In this document: positions 9,737-19,592 of the stretch, piece after piece
How the letters are laid out: every line of letters starts with the position of its first letter
Position numbering within the stretch: the stretch's first letter is position 1
Source of the DNA: an uncultured Draconibacterium sp.
Lineage (GTDB): Bacteria > Bacteroidota > Bacteroidia > Bacteroidales > Prolixibacteraceae
Length of the DNA stretch: 64,000 bases
NCBI RefSeq assembly: GCF_963674925.1
Contig: NZ_OY771647.1
Span: 3,053,501 to 3,117,500 of the forward strand
Reading direction: 5' to 3'
Program-made: the position numbers and the translations under genes
Notes under the pieces: generated by a model
The model's input: the letters and a program-made list of their open reading frames with translations, nothing else
What the model was told of the DNA's origin: nothing
Databases searched by the model: none

Positions 9737-9766
9737 CAAAAATAATCAAATAATTGTGGTAGCAAA
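9737..9766 (-). promoter_or_regulatory. Putative Bacteroidota-type promoter of the TonB receptor gene
   Basis: On the minus strand TTTG, an 18-base spacer and TATTTTTG fit the TTTG / TAnnTTTG (-33/-7) promoter pattern of Bacteroidota. A start point near 9730 would give a leader of about 45 bases before the ATG at 9686. Confidence 0.45.
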
Positions 9767-9960
9767 GGTAAAATGTATCATTTATAGGGGGAGAAAACTT
9801 CATGAAAATGAAAACAATAAATTGGTTGAAAGCAGAAGATTCAATTCATGATTTGGTGGAAAGTCCTTGATGAATTCAAACAGGTTCTGAGAAGATATAA
9901 TAAACGCATTGTTGATTGTAATGAATGAAAAAACATTCATAATGGTGTTTATACGCTTAT

Positions 9961-10072
9961 TATGAATGATATGTCATACGTAATGTTAGTTTTTTGAAAA
10001 TTGTTTTGTATTTTTGTATGAGATAGCATTCTAAATTGTCTTAAAGCATATTATATGAATGATAAGTCATAC
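9961..10072 (+). promoter_or_regulatory. Direct-repeat operators of hipBA
   Basis: TATGAATGATATGTCATAC at 9961-9979 recurs as TATGAATGATAAGTCATAC at 10054-10072, 18 of 19 bases identical. The second copy covers the annotated hipB start codon. A related inverted repeat ATGAATG-N6-CATTCAT lies just upstream at 9921-9940. HipB proteins repress their own operon through short operators, so these are the natural candidates. Their spacing around the promoter-like element at 9986-10016 fits autorepression. Confidence 0.5.
9986..10016 (+). promoter_or_regulatory. Putative hipBA promoter
   Basis: TTAG, 19 bases, then TATTTTTG at 10009-10016 match the Bacteroidota -33/-7 pattern except for one base of the -33 box. 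The upstream operator repeat ends only seven bases before the -33 element. Confidence 0.38.
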
Positions 10073-10408
10073 AATGATTGGAGCTCGATGTCGGATAAAT
10101 CACTAATGAGGACCATTGGTAATTTTATACAGTCACATCGCCTGAACCAGAACAGATCTCAGGAACAAGTGGCAACAGCTGCAGGAATAAGCCGTTCAAC
10201 ATTAAGCCTACTGGAAAGAGGCGAGAAGGTGAGGATGGATAGTCTGATCCAGGTATTAAGGGTACTTGATTTATTATACATTATGGATGTATTTAAGGTA
10301 GAGGAGCAAATCAGTCCGATTGAATACGCCAGGTTGAAGAAAAAACAAAGAAAACAAGCCTCTCCCCGCAAGGACAAAAAGGCAGATAAAGAAGATATCG
10401 GATGGTAG
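10055..10408 (+). CDS. hipB: HipB-like helix-turn-helix antitoxin
   Basis: A 117-residue DNA-binding protein. An Xre/Cro-type helix-turn-helix spans about residues 20-80 (SQEQVATAAGISRSTLSLLE), followed by a basic, lysine-rich tail. It overlaps the hipA start by 7 bases, the standard antitoxin-first arrangement. It should neutralise HipA and repress the operon. The ATG at 10055 lies inside a repeat that looks like an operator. An ATG at 10088, with GGAG four bases ahead, still includes the whole HTH and is a credible alternative start. Confidence 0.85.
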   Translation: MNDKSYNDWSSMSDKSLMRTIGNFIQSHRLNQNRSQEQVATAAGISRSTLSLLERGEKVRMDSLIQVLRVLDLLYIMDVFKVEEQISPIEYARLKKKQRKQASPRKDKKADKEDIGW

Positions 10409-11703
10409 ACGCAGCTGAAATTAAAATATGGGGCGAGTTGGCAGGAGCCGTGCGCTGGGACGAATCGCAACAAATGGGGTATTTTCAGTATGCTCCGAAA
10501 TTTATTCAGAAAGCGTGGGATTTATCTCCGATAAAAATGCCAATAGCTGAAGGTTCCCGGATATATAGCTTTCCTGAATTACGGAAAGGACGAAAAGAAA
10601 CAGAAGATGCTTTTAAAGGTTTACCGGGATTATTATCGGATGCCCTGCCGGATAGATACGGAAATAAATTGATTAATATTTGGCTGGCTCAGCAAGGACG
10701 GCCGGAAAACAGCATGAACCCGGTGGAGAAACTCTGTTTTATCGGGACGAGAGGAATGGGAGCTTTGGAATTTGAACCGGCTCAAATTAAAACCGGCGCA
10801 AGAAGTTTTTTGCTTGAACTAGACAGTTTGGTTGAAGTTGCACGGAAAATGCTAAATGAACGGGAAGCCTTTTTAACAAACATCAACAAGAGTGAAGAAA
10901 ATGCGATGATGGATATATTAAAAATCGGAACTTCGGCAGGAGGTGCCCGTCCCAAAGCCATTATTGCTTATAACCCGAAAACAGGTGAATTAAAGTCGGG
11001 TCAGGGTAATGTGCCAAAAGGATACGAACACTGGTTGCTGAAACTGGATGGTGTTAGCGGAGAACAATTCGGAGAGAGTTCGGGCTGGGGGCGGGTAGAG
11101 TATGCCTATGCCCTGATGGCAGCAGACTGTGAAATTGAAATGAGCGAATGCCGCTTGCTGGAAGAAAATGGACGGGCCCATTTTATGACCAAAAGATTTG
11201 ACCGGGAAGGGAATGTAAAACACCATATTCAATCGCTTTGTGGCTTGCAGCATTATGATTTTAATGACATGGATGCCTACAGCTACGAACAGCTGTTCCA
11301 AACCATGCGCTTGCTGCGCCTGACTTATCCTGAAGCCGAACAGATGTTTCGGAGAATGGTGTTCAATGTGTTGTCAACCAATTATGATGACCATACCAAG
11401 AATTTTTCGTTCATTTTAAAAAAAGATGAAAACTGGAGACTTGCTCCCGCCTACGATTTATGCTTCTCATTCGATCCGACAAACCATTGGGTAAACAAAC
11501 AAACGCTTAGTGTTAACGGGAAAAGGCTTGCAATAACAAAAGAGGATCTGATGACCATAGCTAAGGATAATAACATCAAAAAAGGCGCAAAAATCATAGA
11601 CGACATAAATTCCACTGTTAATTTATGGAATACTTACGCGACACGAGCCGGGGTCAGAAATGACCTAAAAGAAAGGATTCAGGATAATTTGAATACATTG
11701 TAG
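10402..11703 (+). CDS. hipA: HipA-family serine/threonine kinase toxin
   Basis: A 433-residue protein of full HipA length. It has the N-terminal HipA_N segment (GLPGLLSDALPDRYGNKLI), the glycine-rich SAGGARPKAII loop, FMTKRFDREGNVK, and the kinase catalytic segment NYDDHTKN at 327-334 followed by APAYDLCFSF. Both catalytic motifs are intact, so activity is expected. HipA kinases phosphorylate a translation target, glutamyl-tRNA synthetase in E. coli, causing growth arrest and persistence. Here the pair sits beside an ArdC remnant, which may reflect carriage on an accessory segment. Confidence 0.9.
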   Translation: MVDAAEIKIWGELAGAVRWDESQQMGYFQYAPKFIQKAWDLSPIKMPIAEGSRIYSFPELRKGRKETEDAFKGLPGLLSDALPDRYGNKLINIWLAQQGRPENSMNPVEKLCFIGTRGMGALEFEPAQIKTGARSFLLELDSLVEVARKMLNEREAFLTNINKSEENAMMDILKIGTSAGGARPKAIIAYNPKTGELKSGQGNVPKGYEHWLLKLDGVSGEQFGESSGWGRVEYAYALMAADCEIEMSECRLLEENGRAHFMTKRFDREGNVKHHIQSLCGLQHYDFNDMDAYSYEQLFQTMRLLRLTYPEAEQMFRRMVFNVLSTNYDDHTKNFSFILKKDENWRLAPAYDLCFSFDPTNHWVNKQTLSVNGKRLAITKEDLMTIAKDNNIKKGAKIIDDINSTVNLWNTYATRAGVRNDLKERIQDNLNTL

Positions 11704-11734
11704 TTATTCTCTGGTTTGCTCTTGCTAATAAATC

Positions 11735-12043
11735 ATTCATGATTGTATTCTGGGAATAGTGGAATACGAAAGGATGATGAACCAAGGAAATACCTATGCT
11801 TCGTTATTACCGCGTATTTCATGTTGATGATGTGGAAGGTGTCGATCCTGACAAGATTTCAGAGAATACAGCTCACGATCACGAGTTTGATCCAATTGCT
11901 TCCTGTGAGCAGGTCATCCAGCTCTGGTCAGATTCACCCGTCATTAAATTAAATCAACAAAAGCCAGTTATATTCCTTCATTGGATGAAGTCCACATGTC
12001 TGGAGCAAGAACCTTCTTTAAGGATGAAGAATTCTATTCCACT
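11735..12043 (+). pseudogene. 5' fragment of an ArdC-type antirestriction metallopeptidase gene (copy A)
   Basis: Translation from 11796 gives LRYYRVFHVDDVEGVDPDKI and onward, clearly homologous to the piece at 48111. After the NQQK codons one base is missing; in the next frame the match resumes as SYIPSLDEVHMSGARTFF and stops abruptly near 12043. Traces upstream (VFWE at about 11737, KDDEPRK in another frame) extend it leftward with another frameshift and a stop. ArdC proteins have a DUF1738-like N-terminus and a zincin peptidase domain and travel on plasmids and conjugative elements. This copy ends before the HExxH motif and cannot be functional. Confidence 0.75.
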
Positions 12044-12044
12044 A

Positions 12045-12081
12045 TTTATTTGGATCTCTCCTGGTACCCAATCAGGGATCA
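12045..12081 (+). repeat. 37-bp imperfect direct repeat, left copy
   Basis: This begins where ArdC fragment A breaks off and matches 57817-57853 at 31 of 37 positions without gaps. The best-conserved core reads TCTCCTGGTRCCCA. See the right copy and the finding on possible island boundaries. Confidence 0.5.
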
Positions 12082-12156
12082 TATTTCATTAATGGTTTAG
12101 ATATAAATTGAAAAATGTAGTTTTATTCTATTTCCTTCCAGGTAAACCTATGAATA

Positions 12157-12186
12157 TTAGTTGTAATAGCTTCAATTGTAATTTTG
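12157..12186 (+). promoter_or_regulatory. Possible promoter of the fructan locus
   Basis: Between the ArdC fragment and the sugar porter (12082-12347) no gene is visible. TTAG, 18 bases, then TAATTTTG at 12179-12186 resemble a Bacteroidota promoter and would give a leader of about 160 bases. A nearby inverted repeat ATATTG...CAATAT (12194-12222) could be a regulator site. Confidence 0.3.
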
Positions 12187-12347
12187 TTTCGAAATATTGT
12201 ATTTATGTTACATGTGCAATATCGTACTATAAAGAATCCACGTAGCATGAATCAAATCTACTTTCATTTGTAACAATCATTCAAGCTTTTAATTCATCCG
12301 TCCAATATTTTCGCTTCAGAGTTTTAAACCAATAATTCTGAATCGAA

Positions 12348-13691
12348 ATGAAACAACAGAACGTTTTAACCGTCGCATTGATCATTGCTTTAGGCGGATT
12401 CCTCTTTGGCTACGACATTGCCATGATGTCGGGTACAACTACACAACTTGAAGAGTTATATAATCTAAATAGTTTTTGGCTTGGGTTTACTATAGCAGTT
12501 GCCATTGTGGGTACTATAATAGGTACATTAATAATAGGGAAACCCGCAGAAAAATTCGGGCGGCGCAAATCACTGGTATTTTTATCAGCGATATTTTTTA
12601 TTGCTTCGCTGGGAAGCGCTTTTGCCATTAACTGGGGGATGCTTCTGTTTTTCAGGTTGATTACAGGTGTAATGTTAGGCTGTATTTCAGTAGTAACACC
12701 AATGTATATAGCCGAAATCTCGCCAGCAGAAAAGCGTGGTCGTTTGGTGCTGCTCAACCAGTTTTTTGTTGTAACGGCCATTTTTCTGGCCTTTGCAGTT
12801 AATTATTTCCTTGCACGCGCCATTGAACTCGATTCCTGGCGTTGGATGATCGGAGTGGAAGCAATACCTGCTCTATCTTTCTTTTTATTGCTAAACCTGG
12901 TTCCTGAAAGCCCCAGATGGCTGGTTAACCAGGGACGTAACCAAGAAGCACTTGCCGTTTTTCAACGCATAAAAGCTGAAAACCCGGAAGAAGAAGTGCA
13001 GATTGTCAAGAGATCGGTTGAGCAGGAAGAAGCTATTGGTCATGGTAACCTGTTTGTGAAAGAAAACCGTTTCCCGGTGATGATTGCCATTCTGATTGCA
13101 GCTTTTAACCAGTTAGCCGGCATTAATGCTATAATGATTTATGCCCCGCGTGTTTTCGAAATGGCTGGGTTCGAAACCGATATATCTTTACTTCAATCCA
13201 TTTCGGTTGGTGCCACCAACTTGCTTTTCACCTTTATAGCTCTTTTTCTTATCGATAAATACGGACGACGTACTTTGTTAATGGTCGGTTCGGTAGGGAT
13301 GGTATTCTTTCTTGGAATGCTTTCAAAATCCTTCTTTACTGAAAATTACTCTGGTCTTGGAGGATATGGGGTAATGGTTTACCTGATGGGCTTTATAGCG
13401 TTTTTTGCTTTTTCACAAGGAGCTGTGCTTTGGGTGGTCATTTCCGAGATATTCCCCAATAAAGTTCGTTCGCAGGGACAGGCGCTGGGAAGTTTTACCC
13501 ATTGGATTTTTGCCGCGGCATTGATATGGGGATTTCCGGTTTTAAACAATGCAGTTGGCGGTGGAGTCTCCTTTGGTTTTTTTGCGATCATGATGGTTTT
13601 CCATTTCTTTTTTGCATGGAAAGTTCTTCCTGAAACCAAGGGGAAATCGCTGGAGGAAATTCAGGTTGAGATGAAAATGAAAAGAAACTAA
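12348..13691 (+). CDS. MFS sugar porter, probable fructose importer
   Basis: A 447-residue inner-membrane protein with 12 hydrophobic segments and sugar-porter signatures: GFLFGYDIAMMSG in TM1, KFGRRKS after TM2, the PESPRWL motif near 190, KYGRRTLL after TM8 and PETKGKSLEEIQ at the end. It is first in a tight run with fructokinase, SusC/D, DUF4960 and GH32 genes. In the Bacteroides thetaiotaomicron levan locus a similar porter brings fructose through the inner membrane, so fructose is the likely substrate. The specificity is from context, not from motif. Confidence 0.88.
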   Translation: MKQQNVLTVALIIALGGFLFGYDIAMMSGTTTQLEELYNLNSFWLGFTIAVAIVGTIIGTLIIGKPAEKFGRRKSLVFLSAIFFIASLGSAFAINWGMLLFFRLITGVMLGCISVVTPMYIAEISPAEKRGRLVLLNQFFVVTAIFLAFAVNYFLARAIELDSWRWMIGVEAIPALSFFLLLNLVPESPRWLVNQGRNQEALAVFQRIKAENPEEEVQIVKRSVEQEEAIGHGNLFVKENRFPVMIAILIAAFNQLAGINAIMIYAPRVFEMAGFETDISLLQSISVGATNLLFTFIALFLIDKYGRRTLLMVGSVGMVFFLGMLSKSFFTENYSGLGGYGVMVYLMGFIAFFAFSQGAVLWVVISEIFPNKVRSQGQALGSFTHWIFAAALIWGFPVLNNAVGGGVSFGFFAIMMVFHFFFAWKVLPETKGKSLEEIQVEMKMKRN

Positions 13692-13723
13692 TACTCATCA
13701 TATTACAATAAAAGAAACTAATC

Positions 13724-14626
13724 ATGAAAATTAAAAACAAGGAAATATTGTGCATTGGTGAAGTGCTTTGGGACAGGCTGCCTTCGGGAGCCAAACCCGG
13801 CGGGGCACCTATGAATGTGGCGCTTCATCTGAATGCTATCGGTATGGATGCTACCATTGCCAGTAGTATAGGTAATGACGATGAAGGCAATAAATTAAAA
13901 GACTTTTTGAATAGTTCGGGGCTCGATACCAGTTATATCCAAACGGAAGACTTTTTGCCAACAAGTGAAGTTCTTGTACAACTGGATGAAAACAATAATG
14001 CAACCTATGAAATATGTGAGCCCGTAGCTTGGGATAACATTCGACTGACAAACGAATTAATGGATAAAGCAAAAAGATCCGGTCTACTGATTTATGGTAC
14101 TCTTGCTTCTCGAAATCCTATTTCACGGGAATCTATCATGTTTTTATTAGACTATAGTGGAGTTAAGCTCATTGACGTCAATTTTCGAAAACCTTACGAT
14201 TCTCAAAAGGTAGTTGAAGGGCTTTTAATGAAAGCTGATATTGTAAAAATGAATGATGATGAATTAGTCGTTTTTGCAAACTGGTACAATAAACATAAAT
14301 ACGACGAGAAAAGCCTGATTAAATGGTTTGCTTCACAATACAACATAAAGATGGTGTGTATAACAAAAGGTGAAGACGGAGCCATTTTGTACTGCGAAGG
14401 TGAATTTTATGAGCATCCGGGATTTAAGGTAGATGCAGTTGATACTGTTGGAGCCGGCGACGCATTTCTGGCCGGTTTAATTTCTTCGCTCATAAATGAT
14501 AAAACCCCTGATGAAGCTTTGGCATTTGCATGCGCAACCGGTGCTTTTGTGGCAACAAAAACCGGAGCAACTCCGAACTACGATATGAAAGAGATCAATT
14601 CAATATTAGCTGATATTTCAGTGTAA
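13724..14626 (+). CDS. PfkB-family fructokinase
   Basis: A 300-residue cytoplasmic sugar kinase: ATP plus fructose to fructose 6-phosphate. The N-terminal substrate part has GEVLWDRLPSGAKPGGAPMN with the di-glycine hinge. The C-terminal PfkB signature DTVGAGDAFLAGL (about 241-253) holds the catalytic aspartate in GAGD. It starts 32 bases after the porter and ends 43 bases before susC, so it belongs to the same operon. GH32 neighbours and the levan-locus precedent support fructose over other sugars. Confidence 0.9.
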   Translation: MKIKNKEILCIGEVLWDRLPSGAKPGGAPMNVALHLNAIGMDATIASSIGNDDEGNKLKDFLNSSGLDTSYIQTEDFLPTSEVLVQLDENNNATYEICEPVAWDNIRLTNELMDKAKRSGLLIYGTLASRNPISRESIMFLLDYSGVKLIDVNFRKPYDSQKVVEGLLMKADIVKMNDDELVVFANWYNKHKYDEKSLIKWFASQYNIKMVCITKGEDGAILYCEGEFYEHPGFKVDAVDTVGAGDAFLAGLISSLINDKTPDEALAFACATGAFVATKTGATPNYDMKEINSILADISV

Positions 14627-14669
14627 GTGAGAATCAAATTATATAAAAACTAATTAATCTTATCTAAGT

Positions 14670-17600
14670 ATGATGAAACTATTCAAATTTAAAAAAGCAG
14701 GCAAAGGGATATTTATTGTCCTCTTGAGTTTGCTTTCAACAGTGTCGTTTGCTCAGCAGGCCACTGTTACCGGGAAAGTGACCGACTCTAATGGAGAAAG
14801 TTTGCCCGGAGTTACTATTGTTGAAAAAGGAACGACCAACGGAACTGTTACAAGCATTGATGGTGATTATACCATTTCTGTTTCTGATGATGCAACACTT
14901 GTATTCCGTTTTGTGGGTATGAGCACGCAGGAAATTGCGGTAGGAGGACAAACAACAATCGACGTACAATTACACGGAGAAGCAGTTGGTTTGGAACAGA
15001 TTGTTGTAACGGGGTATCAAACCCAGAAAAAAGCTGATTTAACAGGTGCCATCAGTGTTGTTGAAATGGATGAAGTGAAGGAAACGCCAACCGGTAACGC
15101 AGTTAAAGCATTGCAAGGCCGGGTAGCCGGACTTTATGTAACTACCGATGGTAATCCTGGATCATACGCCACCGTTCGAATCAGGGGAGGTAGTACCATG
15201 GGCGGAGGAAGTAACGACCCTTTGTATATTATTGATGGTGTACCTACAACCGGGGGAATTGAGCAACTTAATCCCAACGACATCGAATCGATGCAGGTAT
15301 TAAAAGATGCATCAGCTGCCAGTATTTATGGTGCGCGGGCAAACAACGGCGTAATTCTTATCACCACTAAAAAAGGGAAAGAAGGAGTTACCAAAGTTGA
15401 ATTCAGCTCTTATGCCACCGTTCAGCAATATACATCAAAACTCGATGTGTTGAATACCTATGACCGTGGATATGTAAACTGGCAGGCTGCCATCAACGAC
15501 GGACTGACTCCAACTTCAAGTATTTATAAATACGACTGGCACACGGATGGCGACAATGCAGTGCTCGACAGAATTTTATTACCTGAATACATCGACCCTG
15601 CACAAACCATGCGTCCGGCTGATACTCAATGGTACGACGAAATTTCCCAAACTTCACTCATTCAATCGTACAACCTTACAATTTCCAACGGAAATGAGAG
15701 AGGAAGTTCACTTCTATCGTTGAATTATTACAACCACGACGGGATTATCAAAGAAACCAATTCGAATAAAATTACCGCACGTTTAAATTCCGATTATAAT
15801 TTTTGGGATGGTAAATTAAAAGTGGGGGAAAACCTGAATGTTTCAAAAATTTACAATGCAGAAATCCCGACCGGCGATGTAATGTATCTGGCACTGGTGC
15901 AGCAACCTGTTGTTCCGGTACATTCTGCAGATGGTGGCTGGGGTGGCCCTGCTCCCGGTATGACGGACCGACATAATCCAGTTCGATTGATTGAACAGAA
16001 CAAACAAAATAAAGGCAAATCAGCACGAATATTTGGAAATATTTATGCCGACCTCGAAATAATGAATGGACTGCATTTCAGGACCAGTTATGGTGTGGAT
16101 TACACCCAGACCTACCGGCGTAAAATGGATTACAGTTATGAGTCGGGCTTTTTAATTAGCGACATTAACCGTACAACCACCTCACAGTCGCACAATTTAT
16201 CGTGGACATGGACCAATACTTTGAATTACAAGATTGAAAGTGGAAAACACAGCCTCGATGTGGTTGCAGGTACTGAAGCCATTAAGTATGAAGATGAATG
16301 GTTCTGGGCAAGCCGCGAAGGTTTTGTTTTGGAAGATCCCGACTACATGTATCTTGATGGAGGAACTGAAAAGGTTTTAAACGGAGGTGGTGGATCAGGC
16401 AACTCATTGTTTTCTGTTTTTGCAAAAGCCAACTATGTATATGATTCAAAATATTTGCTTTCTGCAACACTTCGCCGCGACGGTTCTTCACGTTTTGGTA
16501 AAGATAATTTGTACGGAATCTTCCCTGCCTTTTCTTTAGGATGGAGAATTAGCGAAGAAAACTTTATGGAGTCGGTTTCTTCAGTTTCAAACCTGAAATT
16601 AAGAGCAGGTTGGGGGATTACCGGGAACCAGCAAATTAGCAACGAAGCCATTTATTCAATATATCGTACCGATTATGGTGTTGATCCTACATGGGTTTTC
16701 GATTCCGGAACGGCTTATGATATTATGGGAATGGATACTGGTACGCTACCTTCCGGATTCAGAAAAATCCGTGAGGGAAATCCACTACTCAAATGGGAAG
16801 AAGCCAATCAAACTAACCTCGGTATTGACTTTGGTTTATTTGAACAAGCCATTTACGGAAATGTCGATTATTTCTTCAAGGAAACCAAAGATATTCTGAT
16901 TGAACCACCTTATCTTGCAGCAAAAGGTGAAGGTGGAAACCAGTGGGTAAACGGTGCTACACTTGAAAATAAAGGGTGGGAGTTTGTTATAGGTTACCGG
17001 AAAGATTTTGCAAGTGGCCTAAGTATGGACTTAGCCGCAAATATATCATCGTATAAACGGAAAGTAACCTATTTACCCGTTGAAGTTCTTACCGGATATC
17101 CGGGCGACCCGGGGACCAACAAAACAGTAATCGGACATTCCGATTTGGTACACTTTGGATACATCGCGGATGGAATTTTCCAGAACCAGGACGAAGTGGA
17201 TGCGCATGCCGATCAAACTGGTAAAGGAGTTGGCAGGCTTCGTTACAAAGATATCGGCGGATTAGATGCCAATGGTAATTTTGTTTATGAACCCGATGGT
17301 GTTGTTGATGCACTGGACAGGACATGGATTGGTGATCCGAACCCTGATTTTGAATACGGATTAAACACTAGTTTTTCGTATAAGAACTTTGATTTAAATA
17401 TTTTCTTCCAGGGAATTTATGGCGCCGATGTTTACAACGAATTTAAGCACCTCACCGACTTTACATCCATCTGGCAGGGAACAAACTTTGGTACCAGAAC
17501 ATTGGATGCCTGGACACCAACCAATACCGGTTCTACCATACCAATGTTAACACTTACAGATACCAACAATGAAAACCGGGGTTCAACCTATTTTATTGAG

Positions 17601-17831
17601 AACGGTTCGTATCTGAAATTAAGAAATTTACAGTTGGGTTATAACCTTCCAAAGAACTTTATTGATAAAGCTAAACTATCATCTGCACGGATTTACCTGC
17701 AAGGACAAAACCTGTTTACAATAAAAGATACAAAAGGTAACAACAAGTTTACAGGTGTTGATCCTGAATCGCCCGGATTTGCCTATCCAATTCCGGCTAG
17801 TTATACTATCGGTGTTAATGTAACTTTCTAA
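14670..17831 (+). CDS. SusC-like TonB-dependent transporter, fructan locus
   Basis: A 1053-residue outer-membrane importer. Signal peptide about 1-28; carboxypeptidase-regulatory-like domain about 32-105 (GKVTDSNGESLPGVTIVEKG); TonB plug about 115-235 (GNAVKALQGRVAGLYV, YIIDGVPTTGGIEQLN, DASAASIYGARANNGVILIT); then a large barrel ending in IGVNVTF, the terminal-strand signature. With the next gene (gap 12) it forms a SusCD pedal-bin importer for oligosaccharides, here presumably fructo-oligosaccharides released by the GH32 enzymes. Confidence 0.95.
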   Translation: MMKLFKFKKAGKGIFIVLLSLLSTVSFAQQATVTGKVTDSNGESLPGVTIVEKGTTNGTVTSIDGDYTISVSDDATLVFRFVGMSTQEIAVGGQTTIDVQLHGEAVGLEQIVVTGYQTQKKADLTGAISVVEMDEVKETPTGNAVKALQGRVAGLYVTTDGNPGSYATVRIRGGSTMGGGSNDPLYIIDGVPTTGGIEQLNPNDIESMQVLKDASAASIYGARANNGVILITTKKGKEGVTKVEFSSYATVQQYTSKLDVLNTYDRGYVNWQAAINDGLTPTSSIYKYDWHTDGDNAVLDRILLPEYIDPAQTMRPADTQWYDEISQTSLIQSYNLTISNGNERGSSLLSLNYYNHDGIIKETNSNKITARLNSDYNFWDGKLKVGENLNVSKIYNAEIPTGDVMYLALVQQPVVPVHSADGGWGGPAPGMTDRHNPVRLIEQNKQNKGKSARIFGNIYADLEIMNGLHFRTSYGVDYTQTYRRKMDYSYESGFLISDINRTTTSQSHNLSWTWTNTLNYKIESGKHSLDVVAGTEAIKYEDEWFWASREGFVLEDPDYMYLDGGTEKVLNGGGGSGNSLFSVFAKANYVYDSKYLLSATLRRDGSSRFGKDNLYGIFPAFSLGWRISEENFMESVSSVSNLKLRAGWGITGNQQISNEAIYSIYRTDYGVDPTWVFDSGTAYDIMGMDTGTLPSGFRKIREGNPLLKWEEANQTNLGIDFGLFEQAIYGNVDYFFKETKDILIEPPYLAAKGEGGNQWVNGATLENKGWEFVIGYRKDFASGLSMDLAANISSYKRKVTYLPVEVLTGYPGDPGTNKTVIGHSDLVHFGYIADGIFQNQDEVDAHADQTGKGVGRLRYKDIGGLDANGNFVYEPDGVVDALDRTWIGDPNPDFEYGLNTSFSYKNFDLNIFFQGIYGADVYNEFKHLTDFTSIWQGTNFGTRTLDAWTPTNTGSTIPMLTLTDTNNENRGSTYFIENGSYLKLRNLQLGYNLPKNFIDKAKLSSARIYLQGQNLFTIKDTKGNNKFTGVDPESPGFAYPIPASYTIGVNVTF

Positions 17832-17843
17832 AACAAGATTATC

Positions 17844-19565
17844 ATGAAGAATAAAACAATAATAATATTAGCAATCATAGCAGCAGGTTTTTTAATTTCC
17901 TGTTCTGATTCCTTTCTTGAGATGGCTCCAAAGAGCATCATCAGCAACGACCAGCTTCTAACCCCCGAGAATGCTGAAGGAATGGTAATTGCCGCTTATG
18001 CCGAGCTTGGCAACGACCACTATACTGCACCCAATTCGCTTTGGCCATATGCAGACAATACCAGTGGAGATTCGTACAAAGGCGGTGGCGGAACCGGTGA
18101 TATCTGGGAATTCAATTTTATGGAACTTTTTGCCTTTAATACAACCGATAACCCACTTGTTGACCAGAAATGGTACCGGTTATATGTGGGCGTTGGCCGT
18201 GCAAACGAAGCCTTGAAAGTTATTAACCAGCTTTCGGAAGATGAGTATCCTGAGAAAACAGAACGCCAGGCAGAAATGCGTTTTTTAAGGGCACATCATT
18301 ATTTCATATTAAAAACCATGTTTAAATACATTCCGTGGATTGATGAAACAGTGGTTGGCGATGCTTATAACGAAGTATCGAACCGCGAATTTTCGGACCA
18401 GGAATTGTGGGATAAAATTGCTGCCGAATTTGCTTTTGCAGCCAGTAACCTTCCTGAATCACAAAGCGATAAGGGAAGGCCTAATAAATACGCTGCCAAA
18501 GCATACCTGGCAAAAACAAAACTCTATCAGGCTTACGAACAGGGCGAAGATAATTCAGTAACCAGTATCAACTCATCAAAATTACAGGAGGTTGTCAGCC
18601 TTGTTGATGAAGTATCGGCACATTACGCCTTGTTTTCAGATTTTGGTTACAACTTTCTTTGGAGCCACGACGATGGAAGCACAGAATCTGTTTTTTCAAT
18701 TCAGCGTTCGGTGGACGACGGAACACCAAAAGGACGTTTGGATTGGGGAAATATGCTGAATTACCCGATGAACCCGGAGTACGGCTGTTGCTGGTTCCAT
18801 ATTCCGACACAGAACCTGGTTAACTCATTTAAAACCGACGGGAAAGGTTTGCCTAAGTTCGATACATTCAACGACTCGGATGTACTTGAAGGCGCTGATT
18901 TTTACAACAATTCTTTTGATGTGCGTTTAGATCATACCGTTGCAATTCCGGGGCACCCCTGGAAATACGATCCCAATTTTATCTATCAGAAAGACTGGGC
19001 CAGGGCAACACAGATTTACGGACATTTCTCTTCACTGAAAGAAAATCAATCGCCAGATTGCGCTTGTTTCCAAAAAGTTCCACCGTTTATGGCAAGCTCG
19101 AAAAATACCGACATTATTCGTTTTGCCGACGTGCTACTATGGAAAGCTGAAGCATTAATTGAACTGGGACGCCAGGATGAAGCGCTGCCGATTATTAACG
19201 AAATCCGCCTTCGTGCAATCAATAGTGCAGCCATGTTGAAAATGGGTGATGGCACCCCAAGTTCAAACTACAAAATGGACATTTACAAACCGGGCGAAAA
19301 TTGCGACTGGACCCAGGAATTTGCCCGTCAGGCTTTGCGCTGGGAAAGAAGGCTTGAATTGGCTATGGAGGGAATTCGTTTCTTTGATTTGGTACGTTGG
19401 GGAATAGCCGGAGATTATATCAATAGCTATTTTGCTGAAGAAAAAACCAAAAGGGAATACCTGAAAGATGGTCATTTTACAGAAGGAAAGCATGAGTATT
19501 TTGCCATTCCACAAAACCAAATTGATTTTAGCAAAGGTTTGTATAAACAAAATTCTGGTTGGTAG
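17844..19565 (+). CDS. SusD-like surface glycan-binding lipoprotein, fructan locus
   Basis: A 573-residue RagB/SusD protein. The signal peptide ends at lipobox LISC, followed by SDSFLEMAPKS, a typical SusD mature start. TPR-like helical blocks include AEMRFLRAHHYFILKTM, DVLLWKAEALIELG and ARQALRWERRLELAMEG, and the C-terminal FAIPQNQI element is present. It acts as the lid of the SusC barrel and binds the polymer at the cell surface. Substrate is assigned from the GH32, fructokinase and DUF4960 neighbours. Confidence 0.93.
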   Translation: MKNKTIIILAIIAAGFLISCSDSFLEMAPKSIISNDQLLTPENAEGMVIAAYAELGNDHYTAPNSLWPYADNTSGDSYKGGGGTGDIWEFNFMELFAFNTTDNPLVDQKWYRLYVGVGRANEALKVINQLSEDEYPEKTERQAEMRFLRAHHYFILKTMFKYIPWIDETVVGDAYNEVSNREFSDQELWDKIAAEFAFAASNLPESQSDKGRPNKYAAKAYLAKTKLYQAYEQGEDNSVTSINSSKLQEVVSLVDEVSAHYALFSDFGYNFLWSHDDGSTESVFSIQRSVDDGTPKGRLDWGNMLNYPMNPEYGCCWFHIPTQNLVNSFKTDGKGLPKFDTFNDSDVLEGADFYNNSFDVRLDHTVAIPGHPWKYDPNFIYQKDWARATQIYGHFSSLKENQSPDCACFQKVPPFMASSKNTDIIRFADVLLWKAEALIELGRQDEALPIINEIRLRAINSAAMLKMGDGTPSSNYKMDIYKPGENCDWTQEFARQALRWERRLELAMEGIRFFDLVRWGIAGDYINSYFAEEKTKREYLKDGHFTEGKHEYFAIPQNQIDFSKGLYKQNSGW

Positions 19566-19592
19566 TAGTTTAAACATTTAATTGAATTTGAA

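Noticed and set aside
12045..12081. tRNA-Leu 3' end as an integration site
   Set aside because: Only the acceptor-like stretch resembles a tRNA; the T-loop is not conserved in either copy. Kept as a direct repeat only.
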